Below are positions 26,952 to 33,883 of a DNA stretch of 43,017 nucleotides, one piece after another. This DNA comes from an uncultured Clostridia bacterium (lineage in GTDB: Bacteria > Bacillota > Clostridia > UBA1212 > UBA1255): assembly GCA_947625435.1 (NCBI GenBank), contig CANQOI010000016.1:1-43017 (forward strand), in the 5' to 3' direction. The translations under genes were made by a program, and so were the position numbers. The stretch's first letter is position 1; each line of letters opens with the position of its first letter. A model generated the notes under the pieces. The model saw only the letters and a list, made by a program, of their open reading frames with translations. It did no database searches and had not been told where the DNA came from.

Positions 26952-28301
26952 TCACAGTTTGATATGTTCAAGAGTCATTTTAACTCTGTCGGATATCTTT
27001 ACGGTGCCTACACCGAAAAGAGATGTATGCAGCGTGTCATTGACAGGCTTTTTCCAGTATTCCGGGATGCCTTCAATGCCGTTTCTCATGCCGAGTACGG
27101 AACCCACAGTGGCGCCGTTACAGTCGGTATCAAAGCCTGTTTCGACCGCCATGCAGATCGATCTGCCGTAATCTCCGTTTCCGTAAAGAACAGATGCGGC
27201 GACTATCATTGCATTTGAAACGGCATGGCACCATCCGTGACCGGTATATTCATCGTACTTTTGATGTATCATTCTGAAACAATCTGCCTGCGGCATACCT
27301 TTTTTGTATCCGTCCAACACCGACATTATGCTCTCGTACAGCCGTGAAGTATAAGGTATCTGCGAGAGACCCGCAAGAATGATATTTTCGGTGTCATCCG
27401 TCACGGCGGCCGCCGATATCATGGCCGCAGCGAACATTTCACCGTATATGCCGTTTTTGACATGTGAGATCGATGCGTCTCTCCAAGCCATTTCCGCTGC
27501 CTTCTCCGGATTTCCGGGATTGATATATCCGAAATAATCGCCTCTGATCTGCGCGCCGATCCATTCGCGGTACGGATTTTTGTATATTGCGGACTGAGGG
27601 GGCTCGTAACCGTTCATAAAATTGCAAAAAGCCACTCTTTCGGCCGTACAGTATGCGTCCTTGCTCTGATATCTGAGCCACGCTCTTGATACATCATACG
27701 GCGTGAAATCCTTTCCGTGATCTCTCACTGTCATCTGCGCGAGTACAGTGTAGTTTGTATCGTCATCCACCGGCATGCCGTCGATCTCATCCGCATATAT
27801 CCTGTCTGCGAAACCGTAACTGTATTTCTTTACTGTGTCATCCGTGATGTCTGTCCTGTAAACATACCTGTGCATGGGATAGTTGCCGGATTCCTTTAAA
27901 AACGGTATAAGCTCATTCGTACGTATACCTTCCAATGTTTTTCCGAGCATACATCCGCAGACCCGTCCTACCCATGCGCCGTGTATCTTGCTCTCAAGTA
28001 CTTTTTCGTCTGCTTTTTCTGAAATAAGATCGCCTTTTCTCAGTGCCCTGATGGAATCCGGATCGGACGGCTCAATATATTTATAATCATCGCGCTGCTT
28101 TGCATTGCTCACGATCTCAAACAGCACATCTCCGAGCTCTTTTTTTATCTCATTTTTAGGGAGCTTTGAAACGGCCGTGAACAGATCCCTGTATGCTTCT
28201 ACGTCCAATCCCTCTTCGACAGATTGCTCATACTCGGTGAGAATCGCAGATGCGTAGAATTCCCAATCATGAATGTTTGAATATTGCGGTTTTACAGACA
28301 T
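26952..28301 (-). CDS. ADP-ribosylglycohydrolase family protein
   Basis: Members of this family (DraG/ARH) cleave ADP-ribose from proteins or small molecules with a two-magnesium site. Visible motifs: GAWVGRVCGCMLGKTLEG (about 108-125), PVDDDTNYTVL (about 177-187) and VETGFDTDCNGATVGSVLG (about 395-413); the acidic metal ligands are present. About 100 residues of unassigned N-terminal sequence precede the core. AAGGAGGG lies seven bases before ATG 28301. The substrate is unknown. It heads a tight run with rmuC and the AlkD-like gene, 106 bases below the Y-family polymerase, with no clear terminator between; I infer co-expression with DNA repair. Confidence 0.88.
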   Translation of the reverse strand: MSVKPQYSNIHDWEFYASAILTEYEQSVEEGLDVEAYRDLFTAVSKLPKNEIKKELGDVLFEIVSNAKQRDDYKYIEPSDPDSIRALRKGDLISEKADEKVLESKIHGAWVGRVCGCMLGKTLEGIRTNELIPFLKESGNYPMHRYVYRTDITDDTVKKYSYGFADRIYADEIDGMPVDDDTNYTVLAQMTVRDHGKDFTPYDVSRAWLRYQSKDAYCTAERVAFCNFMNGYEPPQSAIYKNPYREWIGAQIRGDYFGYINPGNPEKAAEMAWRDASISHVKNGIYGEMFAAAMISAAAVTDDTENIILAGLSQIPYTSRLYESIMSVLDGYKKGMPQADCFRMIHQKYDEYTGHGWCHAVSNAMIVAASVLYGNGDYGRSICMAVETGFDTDCNGATVGSVLGMRNGIEGIPEYWKKPVNDTLHTSLFGVGTVKISDRVKMTLEHIKL

Positions 28302-28407
28302 ACCGAGCCCTCCTTTTGATTTAATATTCTCAAGTGTTATCAGTGTATCACAAAATGACGATAATTTCTACTTCGAGTTCCGTTCTTAATATTCCCGCCG
28401 CGCTCCG
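28302..28407 (-). other. spacer between Y-family polymerase and glycohydrolase genes
   Basis: I see no strong hairpin with a U-tract and no clean sigma-A promoter on the minus strand. An 8-base match, TTCGAGTT at 28372-28379, equals the core of the fic operator at 31584-31591. Readthrough from the polymerase gene into the repair genes is therefore likely. Confidence 0.35.
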
Positions 28408-29622
28408 TCAGCGTTCGACAAACCATGCGGGCGGCATCCCGACGCTCCGGCAAAGGATCCCGTTTTTGATACTGTCCTTCCCGAAACGTCCGCGGATCGC
28501 CTCAACACATTTATCCAATCTTTCGAGCTTCTCTATCCTCTCGTGATCCGTAAACAGACTGATCTGCCCGGGCGTATCCTGCGGCACGAGATCGATCGCC
28601 TGTACGGTAACGGACCGTATGTTATGTTGCCACGGGTACTTCTCCTCAAAGATCCCGTACGCCGTTTTCGCGATGATCATAGGAGACTGTGTGGGAAAAT
28701 CGATCTTCGTCTGCCACTGCTTTGAACATAGCGTGTTGTCCCGTATATGCAGCGCCACTCCCTCGGCGCTTAATCCGTGCACGCGCAGCTTATGCCCGAT
28801 ATCCTGTGTCAGCTCAAGGATGACCGGCCACACCTGCTCGTCATTTTCCAGATCCGCAGCTGTCGTGATACCATGACTCACACTTTTGATCGGAGGGACG
28901 AAATCGGTCTTTGCTACGGCGGAGCAGTCAGCGCCGTTGGCAAATTGCCGGAGCAAGACCCCGTTCTTTCCGAGCCAACGTCTCAACATGTCCGGGTCGG
29001 CATTTGCCAGATCGCCTATCGTCCTGATGTAATATCTTTCCAAGACTTTCCTCGTCGCTCGTCCTACGCCGAGCAGGTCCGAAGCCGGGAGCCCCCATAT
29101 CTTATCCTTGAAGCTGTCCTCATCGATCACCGTAACGGCATCCGGCTTCTTCATATCCGAGCCGAGCTTTGCGAATATTTTATTGAAGGATACGCCCACT
29201 GAGACAGTCAGCCCGAGTTCAGACCTGATCGTCTCACGTATCTCATTAGCGACCCTCTCAGGCGGACCGAAGATCCCGCCTGTACCGGAAATATCCAGCC
29301 AGCATTCGTCCATTCCGTACGGCTCCACCCTGTCTGTATATCGTTCATAAACGCTGCGGGCAAGCTTGGAATATCTGATGTATTCCTCAAAATGAGGCGG
29401 AACCGTAACAAGATCTTTACACTTCTGCTTTGCCTGCCATACTGTGTCGCCGGTCTGTACATCAAAAGCTTTCGCCTTGTAGTTCTTGGCAAGTACAATG
29501 CCGTGCCTTTTCTCCGCCGAGCCGCAGACAGCGACCGGATATTCTCTCAGGGCAGGGTCAAGCAGGCATTCGACGCTCGCATAGAAATTGTTCATATCGC
29601 AATGTAAAATATTTCGCGGCAT
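28408..29622 (-). CDS. dinB: Y-family translesion DNA polymerase (DinB/UmuC-like)
   Basis: Y-family polymerases copy damaged templates with low fidelity. The palm catalytic residues are D9 (HCDMNNFYASVE) and D105-E106 (GMDECWLDIS). The family motif SVGVSFNKIFAKLGSDMKKPDAV is intact, followed by the helix-hairpin thumb (DLLGVGRATRKVLE) and little-finger domain. Near the C-terminus QISLF is a good beta-clamp binding motif. Length is 404 residues. A consensus promoter (29722-29694) drives it, with dyad operators in and beside the promoter. It faces the XRE/ImmA genes, so it is probably induced by proteolysis of the repressor rather than by LexA. Confidence 0.95.
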   Translation of the reverse strand: MPRNILHCDMNNFYASVECLLDPALREYPVAVCGSAEKRHGIVLAKNYKAKAFDVQTGDTVWQAKQKCKDLVTVPPHFEEYIRYSKLARSVYERYTDRVEPYGMDECWLDISGTGGIFGPPERVANEIRETIRSELGLTVSVGVSFNKIFAKLGSDMKKPDAVTVIDEDSFKDKIWGLPASDLLGVGRATRKVLERYYIRTIGDLANADPDMLRRWLGKNGVLLRQFANGADCSAVAKTDFVPPIKSVSHGITTAADLENDEQVWPVILELTQDIGHKLRVHGLSAEGVALHIRDNTLCSKQWQTKIDFPTQSPMIIAKTAYGIFEEKYPWQHNIRSVTVQAIDLVPQDTPGQISLFTDHERIEKLERLDKCVEAIRGRFGKDSIKNGILCRSVGMPPAWFVER

Positions 29623-29638
29623 TTCCTTCCGACCCCCT

Positions 29639-29666
29639 TGACATTATGGGAAGTTCAGCATAAAAT
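29639..29666 (+). promoter_or_regulatory. promoter of the XRE repressor gene
   Basis: TTGACA (29639-29644), 16-base spacer, TAAAAT (29661-29666). Operator 1 lies within the spacer. Transcription would start near 29673, giving a leader of about 100 bases that runs antisense through the dinB promoter. Confidence 0.6.
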
Positions 29667-29746
29667 ATGTGCAGTTGAACTTCCTGTTTCACTATTATAC
29701 GCAGTCTGACTTCGCATGTCAAGCGTAAAACGAGAAGTTTAACTGC
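29648..29746. promoter_or_regulatory. four dyad operators between dinB and the XRE repressor
   Basis: Four related sites share the dyad AGTYnRACT within GAAGTTnAACTGC. Site 1 is GGAAGTTCAGC (29649-29659, half degenerate). Site 2 is GCAGTTGAACTTCC (29671-29684). Site 3 is GCAGTCTGACTTCGC (29701-29715). Site 4 is GAAGTTTAACTGC (29734-29746). Centres are 21, 30 and 33 bases apart, about two to three helical turns. Site 1 is in the XRE promoter spacer, site 3 in the dinB promoter spacer, site 2 between the two start points, site 4 upstream of the dinB -35. The adjacent XRE protein is the obvious ligand. Confidence 0.75.
29694..29722 (-). promoter_or_regulatory. perfect-consensus promoter of dinB
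   Basis: Minus strand: TTGACA (29722-29717), 17-base spacer, TATAAT (29699-29694), matching the sigma-A consensus at all 12 positions. Such a strong promoter for a mutagenic polymerase implies tight repression, and an operator fills its spacer. Confidence 0.85.
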
Positions 29747-29773
29747 AAATATTTTTGAAGGAGAAAACACACG

Positions 29774-30178
29774 ATGACCTTCGGAGAAAAAGTCAAAGCC
29801 GAAAGAACAAAGCTCGGTCTCAATCAGGACGAGCTGGCTGCCATGATCGGCGTGACACGCCGGGTAATATGTTCTTATGAAACCGACAGATCACGTCCGA
29901 GGGGAACGGACAGGTACAAAACGCTGGCAAACGCATTGAATGTAAATGTGAACTATCTGCTTTCCGAGGATGACGCCTTCGTAGCAGGCGCAGAAGAAAG
30001 GTACGGGTACCGCGGTAAGAAACAGGCTATGGAGCTTGTCGAAGAAATGGGCGGTCTGTTCGCCGGCGGTGAAATGTCCGATGACGATATCGACGGCGTC
30101 ATGAAGGCGCTCCAGGACTTGTACTGGAAAGCCAAAGAAGACAATAAAAAATACACTCCCAAAAAATATATGAAATAG
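29774..30178 (+). CDS. XRE-family repressor (ImmR/DdrO-like)
   Basis: A 134-residue protein with an N-terminal Cro/C1 helix-turn-helix (about 1-60: GEKVKAERTKLGLNQDELAAMIGVTRRVICSYETDRSRP). Its helical C-terminal part (about 80-134) could serve dimerisation. Size and layout resemble ImmR of ICEBs1 and DdrO of Deinococcus, both cleaved in the C-terminal part by a metalloprotease encoded nearby. GAAGGAG ten bases before ATG 29774 sets the start. It is followed after 25 bases by the ImmA/IrrE protease gene and faces dinB across four operators. I infer that it represses both promoters. Confidence 0.88.
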   Translation: MTFGEKVKAERTKLGLNQDELAAMIGVTRRVICSYETDRSRPRGTDRYKTLANALNVNVNYLLSEDDAFVAGAEERYGYRGKKQAMELVEEMGGLFAGGEMSDDDIDGVMKALQDLYWKAKEDNKKYTPKKYMK

Positions 30179-30203
30179 GTACGCTGTGAGGGGTGTAAAT
30201 GAA

Positions 30204-30728
30204 ATGATCGACTCTGTCGGAATATACAGAAAGGCAAACAGCCTCGTACGGATGCACGGAACGAGGGATACGATCAAATTAGCAAAAGCGTCGGGCGTTG
30301 AGGTGGTTCCGGTAGATTATTTCACCGGCCTTCTCGGGATGTATGTGTACCGTTGGAAGCACCGTGCCATATTCCTCAACGGCAGGATGGACGAATATCT
30401 GACACAGATGGTGGCCGGACACGAGCTCGGTCACGATATATACCATAGAGATCTCGCCAAAGGCGAAGGTATGAAAGAGTTCGAGCTGTTCAGAATGCAG
30501 AGCTCCGCGGAGTACGAAGCCAATGCCTTTGCGGCGCACGTCCTGATCGATACGGACGAATGTCTCGGATATGCCCGTGAGGGCTGCGATGTGGTGCAGC
30601 TCGCAAGTATAATGAACTCGGAAATAAATCTGATGCTCATAAAGCTCCAGGAGCTGAGCAAGCTCGGCTATAACATTCGGATTCCGTTTGAGCCGAAAAG
30701 CGATTTCTTCAAAAATATAAAAGCGTAA
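30204..30728 (+). CDS. ImmA/IrrE-family metalloprotease
   Basis: A 174-residue zinc protease of the family that cleaves XRE-type repressors on DNA damage or cell-cell signals. The active site is H73-E74-x-x-H77 (GHELGHDIYH), with the downstream glutamates E103 and E105 in SSAEYEANAFAAHVL as third-ligand candidates. A GTG at 30186 is in frame, but GAGGGG (30188-30193) fits ATG 30204. No sensor domain is seen beyond the protease core, unlike Deinococcus IrrE, so the trigger is unknown. It is expected to act on the repressor encoded just upstream. There is no clear terminator after it; the fic gene converges 42 bases on. Confidence 0.9.
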   Translation: MIDSVGIYRKANSLVRMHGTRDTIKLAKASGVEVVPVDYFTGLLGMYVYRWKHRAIFLNGRMDEYLTQMVAGHELGHDIYHRDLAKGEGMKEFELFRMQSSAEYEANAFAAHVLIDTDECLGYAREGCDVVQLASIMNSEINLMLIKLQELSKLGYNIRIPFEPKSDFFKNIKA

Positions 30729-30770
30729 ATGATAAAAAACTCATAGAAGACTATCGCCCAATCATGAGAA

Positions 30771-31550
30771 TCATGTGTCCTTCCGTAAAATGTCCAGGTA
30801 TTCCCGATAGGCAAAAACCCTGTTTCTTTCGGCGTTGTTTGTCTGAAAGAGTATTTTGATCTCCTCCAACCGTTTTACCGCGCCCGATACCGTGCTGAAT
30901 GACAATTTCAGCGCTTCAGCTGTCTTTCGGATGTCGATTATCGGATTCTGCTCCAGATATGAGAACAGCACCTTTGCCGTCTTTGCCGCCCGGCCCATTT
31001 TATCGATCGCATTCATATTCCTGTCATGAAGTAAGGACAGCTCGCGTATCGTCTTCGAAGCATCCTCAGCCGAGGATTGCACCGCCCGCAGAAAAAATTT
31101 TACCCACTGCTCATAATTGTCTTTGTTGCGCACCTCACTCATGCGGTCATAATACTCGATACGATTTTTCTTCAGATAAAACGACATGTACAATGCCGGC
31201 GTCTGCAAAGCGCCCTGCTCCGTCAAGAATAATGTGATCAACAGTCTCCCCAAACGACCGTTCCCGTCTAAGAAGGGATGTATCGTTTCGAACTGATAAT
31301 GTATCATGGCCGCACGTATCAGCACATCCTGAGTGTCTTCCGCATGAAAATATTTTTCAAGGTCCGACATAGCCTCCGCCATATCCTCAGGATTGGGAGG
31401 GATATATCTTGCGGTTTTCAAAGTGCTCCCGGCAGCCCCGATCCAATTCTGGGAGATCCGGAACTCGCCCGGGTTTTTATCACTGCCGCGCACACCCTCC
31501 ATCAGAATCGAATGGGTCTCTTTGATCAGCCTGTTTATGCAGGCCTCCAA
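30771..31550 (-). CDS. Fic-domain protein with C-terminal winged helix, N-terminally short
   Basis: Fic enzymes transfer AMP or other phosphate-containing groups to target proteins. The active motif HPFLDGNGRLGR is complete, with upstream GEFRISQNWIG and downstream winged-helix-like DIRKTAEALKLSFSTVSGAVKRLEE (about 207-231). The usual family form, about 370 residues, has an N-terminal FIC_N region with an inhibitory (S/T)xxxE(G/N) helix; here the protein starts right at the core. Start is unsettled: TTG 31550 (used here) has no ribosome site, GGAGG at 31548-31544 is followed five bases later by ATA (31538), and the first ATG is 31502. A consensus promoter and three operators precede it, so the short form seems to be a real transcription unit. 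Confidence 0.78.
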   Translation of the reverse strand: MEACINRLIKETHSILMEGVRGSDKNPGEFRISQNWIGAAGSTLKTARYIPPNPEDMAEAMSDLEKYFHAEDTQDVLIRAAMIHYQFETIHPFLDGNGRLGRLLITLFLTEQGALQTPALYMSFYLKKNRIEYYDRMSEVRNKDNYEQWVKFFLRAVQSSAEDASKTIRELSLLHDRNMNAIDKMGRAAKTAKVLFSYLEQNPIIDIRKTAEALKLSFSTVSGAVKRLEEIKILFQTNNAERNRVFAYREYLDILRKDT

Positions 31551-31611
31551 CTCAAAATAACAGCCTTAATATACCGTTTTTATTTCGAGTTGTCAATCGA
31601 AGTCAAAATAA
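31549..31611 (-). promoter_or_regulatory. fic promoter with three 12-base operators
   Basis: Minus strand promoter: TTGACA (31596-31591), 17-base spacer, TATATT (31573-31568). Three copies of TTATTTYGASTT surround it: 31611-31600 (upstream of -35), 31580-31591 in the opposite orientation (inside the spacer), and 31560-31549 (about +2 to +13). Centres are 20 and 31 bases apart. The placement is that of a repressed promoter. The ligand could be the Fic protein's own winged helix or an unlinked regulator. Confidence 0.7.
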
Positions 31612-31624
31612 GAAGTCTTTTTTA

Positions 31625-33853
31625 TTAAACGTCAAGCTGTGAGAAGTCGCATATACATTTCACTCCGTCCGGTACGTGCACATTTACGGTATGTTTTCCG
31701 CGCTCGTCCGTTTCTATTTCAACAGTGACTACGCCCTTATCGCCTATCGGTACGCTGCCGCCGTATTTTTTGAGGGGACACGGCAGCGGTCTCACCGTTA
31801 TTTCGGAGCAGCCCGGCTTCGTAGGCCGGACGCCGAGATAGCATGCCGCAAATTCATATAATATGACAGAGCTCCAACCGTGGCAGTCGCTTCTCATCTG
31901 TATGAAATCCTCCGGCCATGTGGAAAGATGCAGCTCATGCGAGAGCTTTATGAATGCGTTCCATATTTCAAAAGAGGTGTGTATCTCATTGTAAAGTCCG
32001 GTCATTTCAAGCGCTCTGCACAGGAAGTACGTCATACAATATGACGGCTGCGACAGACTGCCTCTGTTTTCGATCATGCGCGACATAAGGGCTTTTGCGT
32101 CGCTTCCCGTGACAGTGCCGGAGAGCACCGCAAATATCTGTGCGTGCATGCTGGAAGCGCTTTTACCCGGCACATCCGAGAACATACCCGAATCCGCGTC
32201 ATATGCGTTTTTTATGATCGCCTGTGAAATGCCGTCGGCATCTTTTTCATATTCGAGAGCCGTGTCGTTCCTGCCGCAAAATCTGTTAATGCCGGAGGCG
32301 GCGCGGAGCGCGCACACATAAAGCATGCTGTATAAAATGTTATCCTCATTCCCCGTTACAGGAGAGCCGTTGTGCCATTCCTTCACCCAATCAAAGAATT
32401 GCCAATAACCTGTATTTCCGAGTATGCCCTTTTCGTTTATCCTGCATCTGTAATAACAGAACAGCTTGTCCAAAGTGCCGAGGTGCGAGCGCACGAATTC
32501 CGTATCTCCCGTGTACATCATGTACGTATCGAGCATGAGCACCCAGTAAAACGGGAAACCCGGTATTATCTGCATAAATTTTGACGGACTGTTGCACGGT
32601 ATCATACCGTCGCGCAGCTGCGCCTGCGCAAAATCGTTTATCGCCTTGCGCGCGAGCCTGTGATCTGAGCTCACTGCCAGAGTGTAGCGCACTTCGAGAA
32701 ATGTATCCATGGCATATTGCATCTGTTCATAGTACGGGCAGTCCATATATGTCTCGTACATGCATCTTTTTAACGTCCTCACGCTTATCTTCCAAAGCTT
32801 TTCATAAGTCTTATTGTCCGATGTAAATGAGCCTTCGATCTTAAGAGGGTATCCCGTGGATATATAGTCAACCGAGTGTATCACAAAGGGCTCTGCCCTT
32901 TTACCGGTATTCTCTATTTCTATTTTAACAACGCGGAACGATCTGTACAGGAAAGGGATATAAGTCTGTCTGCCCTCTTTTGCGATATATTCGTCGGCAT
33001 GTCCGTATACCGACTGTCCCTCCGCTTTGTCTCGCACGCCGCGCGTTACCGTACCTGATTCATTCATTGTGCCGAAGCCTTCCGCATATATTATTTTCAA
33101 TCGGCTCCCTTCGGCGCATGTAAAATCTATCCTCGGATAAGCATTCACAAGTCTTCCCGCGTCCAGCATCATGTATGCGCTTTCTCCCGGCTCTACGGCG
33201 GAGACCGCACCTTCCGTAATGCGTTTAAATGTGTCGCGTCTCTCATACATCAAAGGAATGGGGCGCGGCTCAAGCATCCAGAAATTTCTCAGCGTACCCG
33301 TATCCTCAGGTGAGAAAGAAAATTCCTCGGCGTTCTTCCAGGCGCTCTCGGGCATATCCTCACATGCCCGCACTGCGTCCACACGCTCCATGAATCCCAC
33401 ATAGCCCTCAATGTTGTCCTGCGGGAAACCATAGCCTTCCGCGTGCACGCACTTATACTCCTTTGATGTGCCGATGCCGTAAAATGTGTCTTTTTCTTCT
33501 ATATAAAGACCTCCGATGCCCTCTGTCACTATGGATGTGGGCCCCGTCATGAAGCGCATGTTCTCGTACTTGTTGTCTGTGTATTGTACGGCCTTTACAA
33601 ATATTTCATTATCCCCTGTGTGCAGGAGCCCGGCTATGTCCGCCTCGTCTGCGTATCTCACTCCGCGCACGCTCCGGCACGGACCCGTCATAACGCGCTG
33701 ACCGTTCACATACAAAATATATCTGCTGTCTGCGGAAACGCGCACACGGCATTTTCCGGGCACTCGATCCGGAATGAATATATTTTTTTTGAAATATATC
33801 ATCCTCGGCTGTCGCACCATAGCCATATCTATCCATATCCACTTAGCGTTCAT
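31625..33853 (-). CDS. GH78-like alpha-L-rhamnosidase
   Basis: GH78 enzymes release terminal alpha-L-rhamnose. The 742-residue protein has N-terminal beta-sandwich regions (VSADSRYILYVNGQRV, a GH78 N-domain hallmark), then an (alpha/alpha)6-barrel containing MDCPYYEQMQYAMDT with D371 and E376 in the general-acid motif, and a C-terminal beta domain (GSVPIGDKGVVTVEIE). No signal peptide is visible, so it probably acts in the cytoplasm on imported oligosaccharides. AGAGG lies before ATG 33853. It follows the GH99-like gene by 30 bases and is the last gene of that operon. The linkage specificity cannot be read from sequence; other 6H-barrel activities are possible. Confidence 0.82.
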   Translation of the reverse strand: MNAKWIWIDMAMVRQPRMIYFKKNIFIPDRVPGKCRVRVSADSRYILYVNGQRVMTGPCRSVRGVRYADEADIAGLLHTGDNEIFVKAVQYTDNKYENMRFMTGPTSIVTEGIGGLYIEEKDTFYGIGTSKEYKCVHAEGYGFPQDNIEGYVGFMERVDAVRACEDMPESAWKNAEEFSFSPEDTGTLRNFWMLEPRPIPLMYERRDTFKRITEGAVSAVEPGESAYMMLDAGRLVNAYPRIDFTCAEGSRLKIIYAEGFGTMNESGTVTRGVRDKAEGQSVYGHADEYIAKEGRQTYIPFLYRSFRVVKIEIENTGKRAEPFVIHSVDYISTGYPLKIEGSFTSDNKTYEKLWKISVRTLKRCMYETYMDCPYYEQMQYAMDTFLEVRYTLAVSSDHRLARKAINDFAQAQLRDGMIPCNSPSKFMQIIPGFPFYWVLMLDTYMMYTGDTEFVRSHLGTLDKLFCYYRCRINEKGILGNTGYWQFFDWVKEWHNGSPVTGNEDNILYSMLYVCALRAASGINRFCGRNDTALEYEKDADGISQAIIKNAYDADSGMFSDVPGKSASSMHAQIFAVLSGTVTGSDAKALMSRMIENRGSLSQPSYCMTYFLCRALEMTGLYNEIHTSFEIWNAFIKLSHELHLSTWPEDFIQMRSDCHGWSSVILYEFAACYLGVRPTKPGCSEITVRPLPCPLKKYGGSVPIGDKGVVTVEIETDERGKHTVNVHVPDGVKCICDFSQLDV

Positions 33854-33883
33854 ATTTTACGTGCCTCTTTTATGTGACTCTTT

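Noticed and set aside
28408-31611. Integrated element (ICE or prophage) carrying the XRE/ImmA pair
   Set aside because: No integrase, relaxase, phage gene or flanking att-like direct repeat was seen; the neighbours are chromosomal repair genes. An element remnant cannot be excluded.
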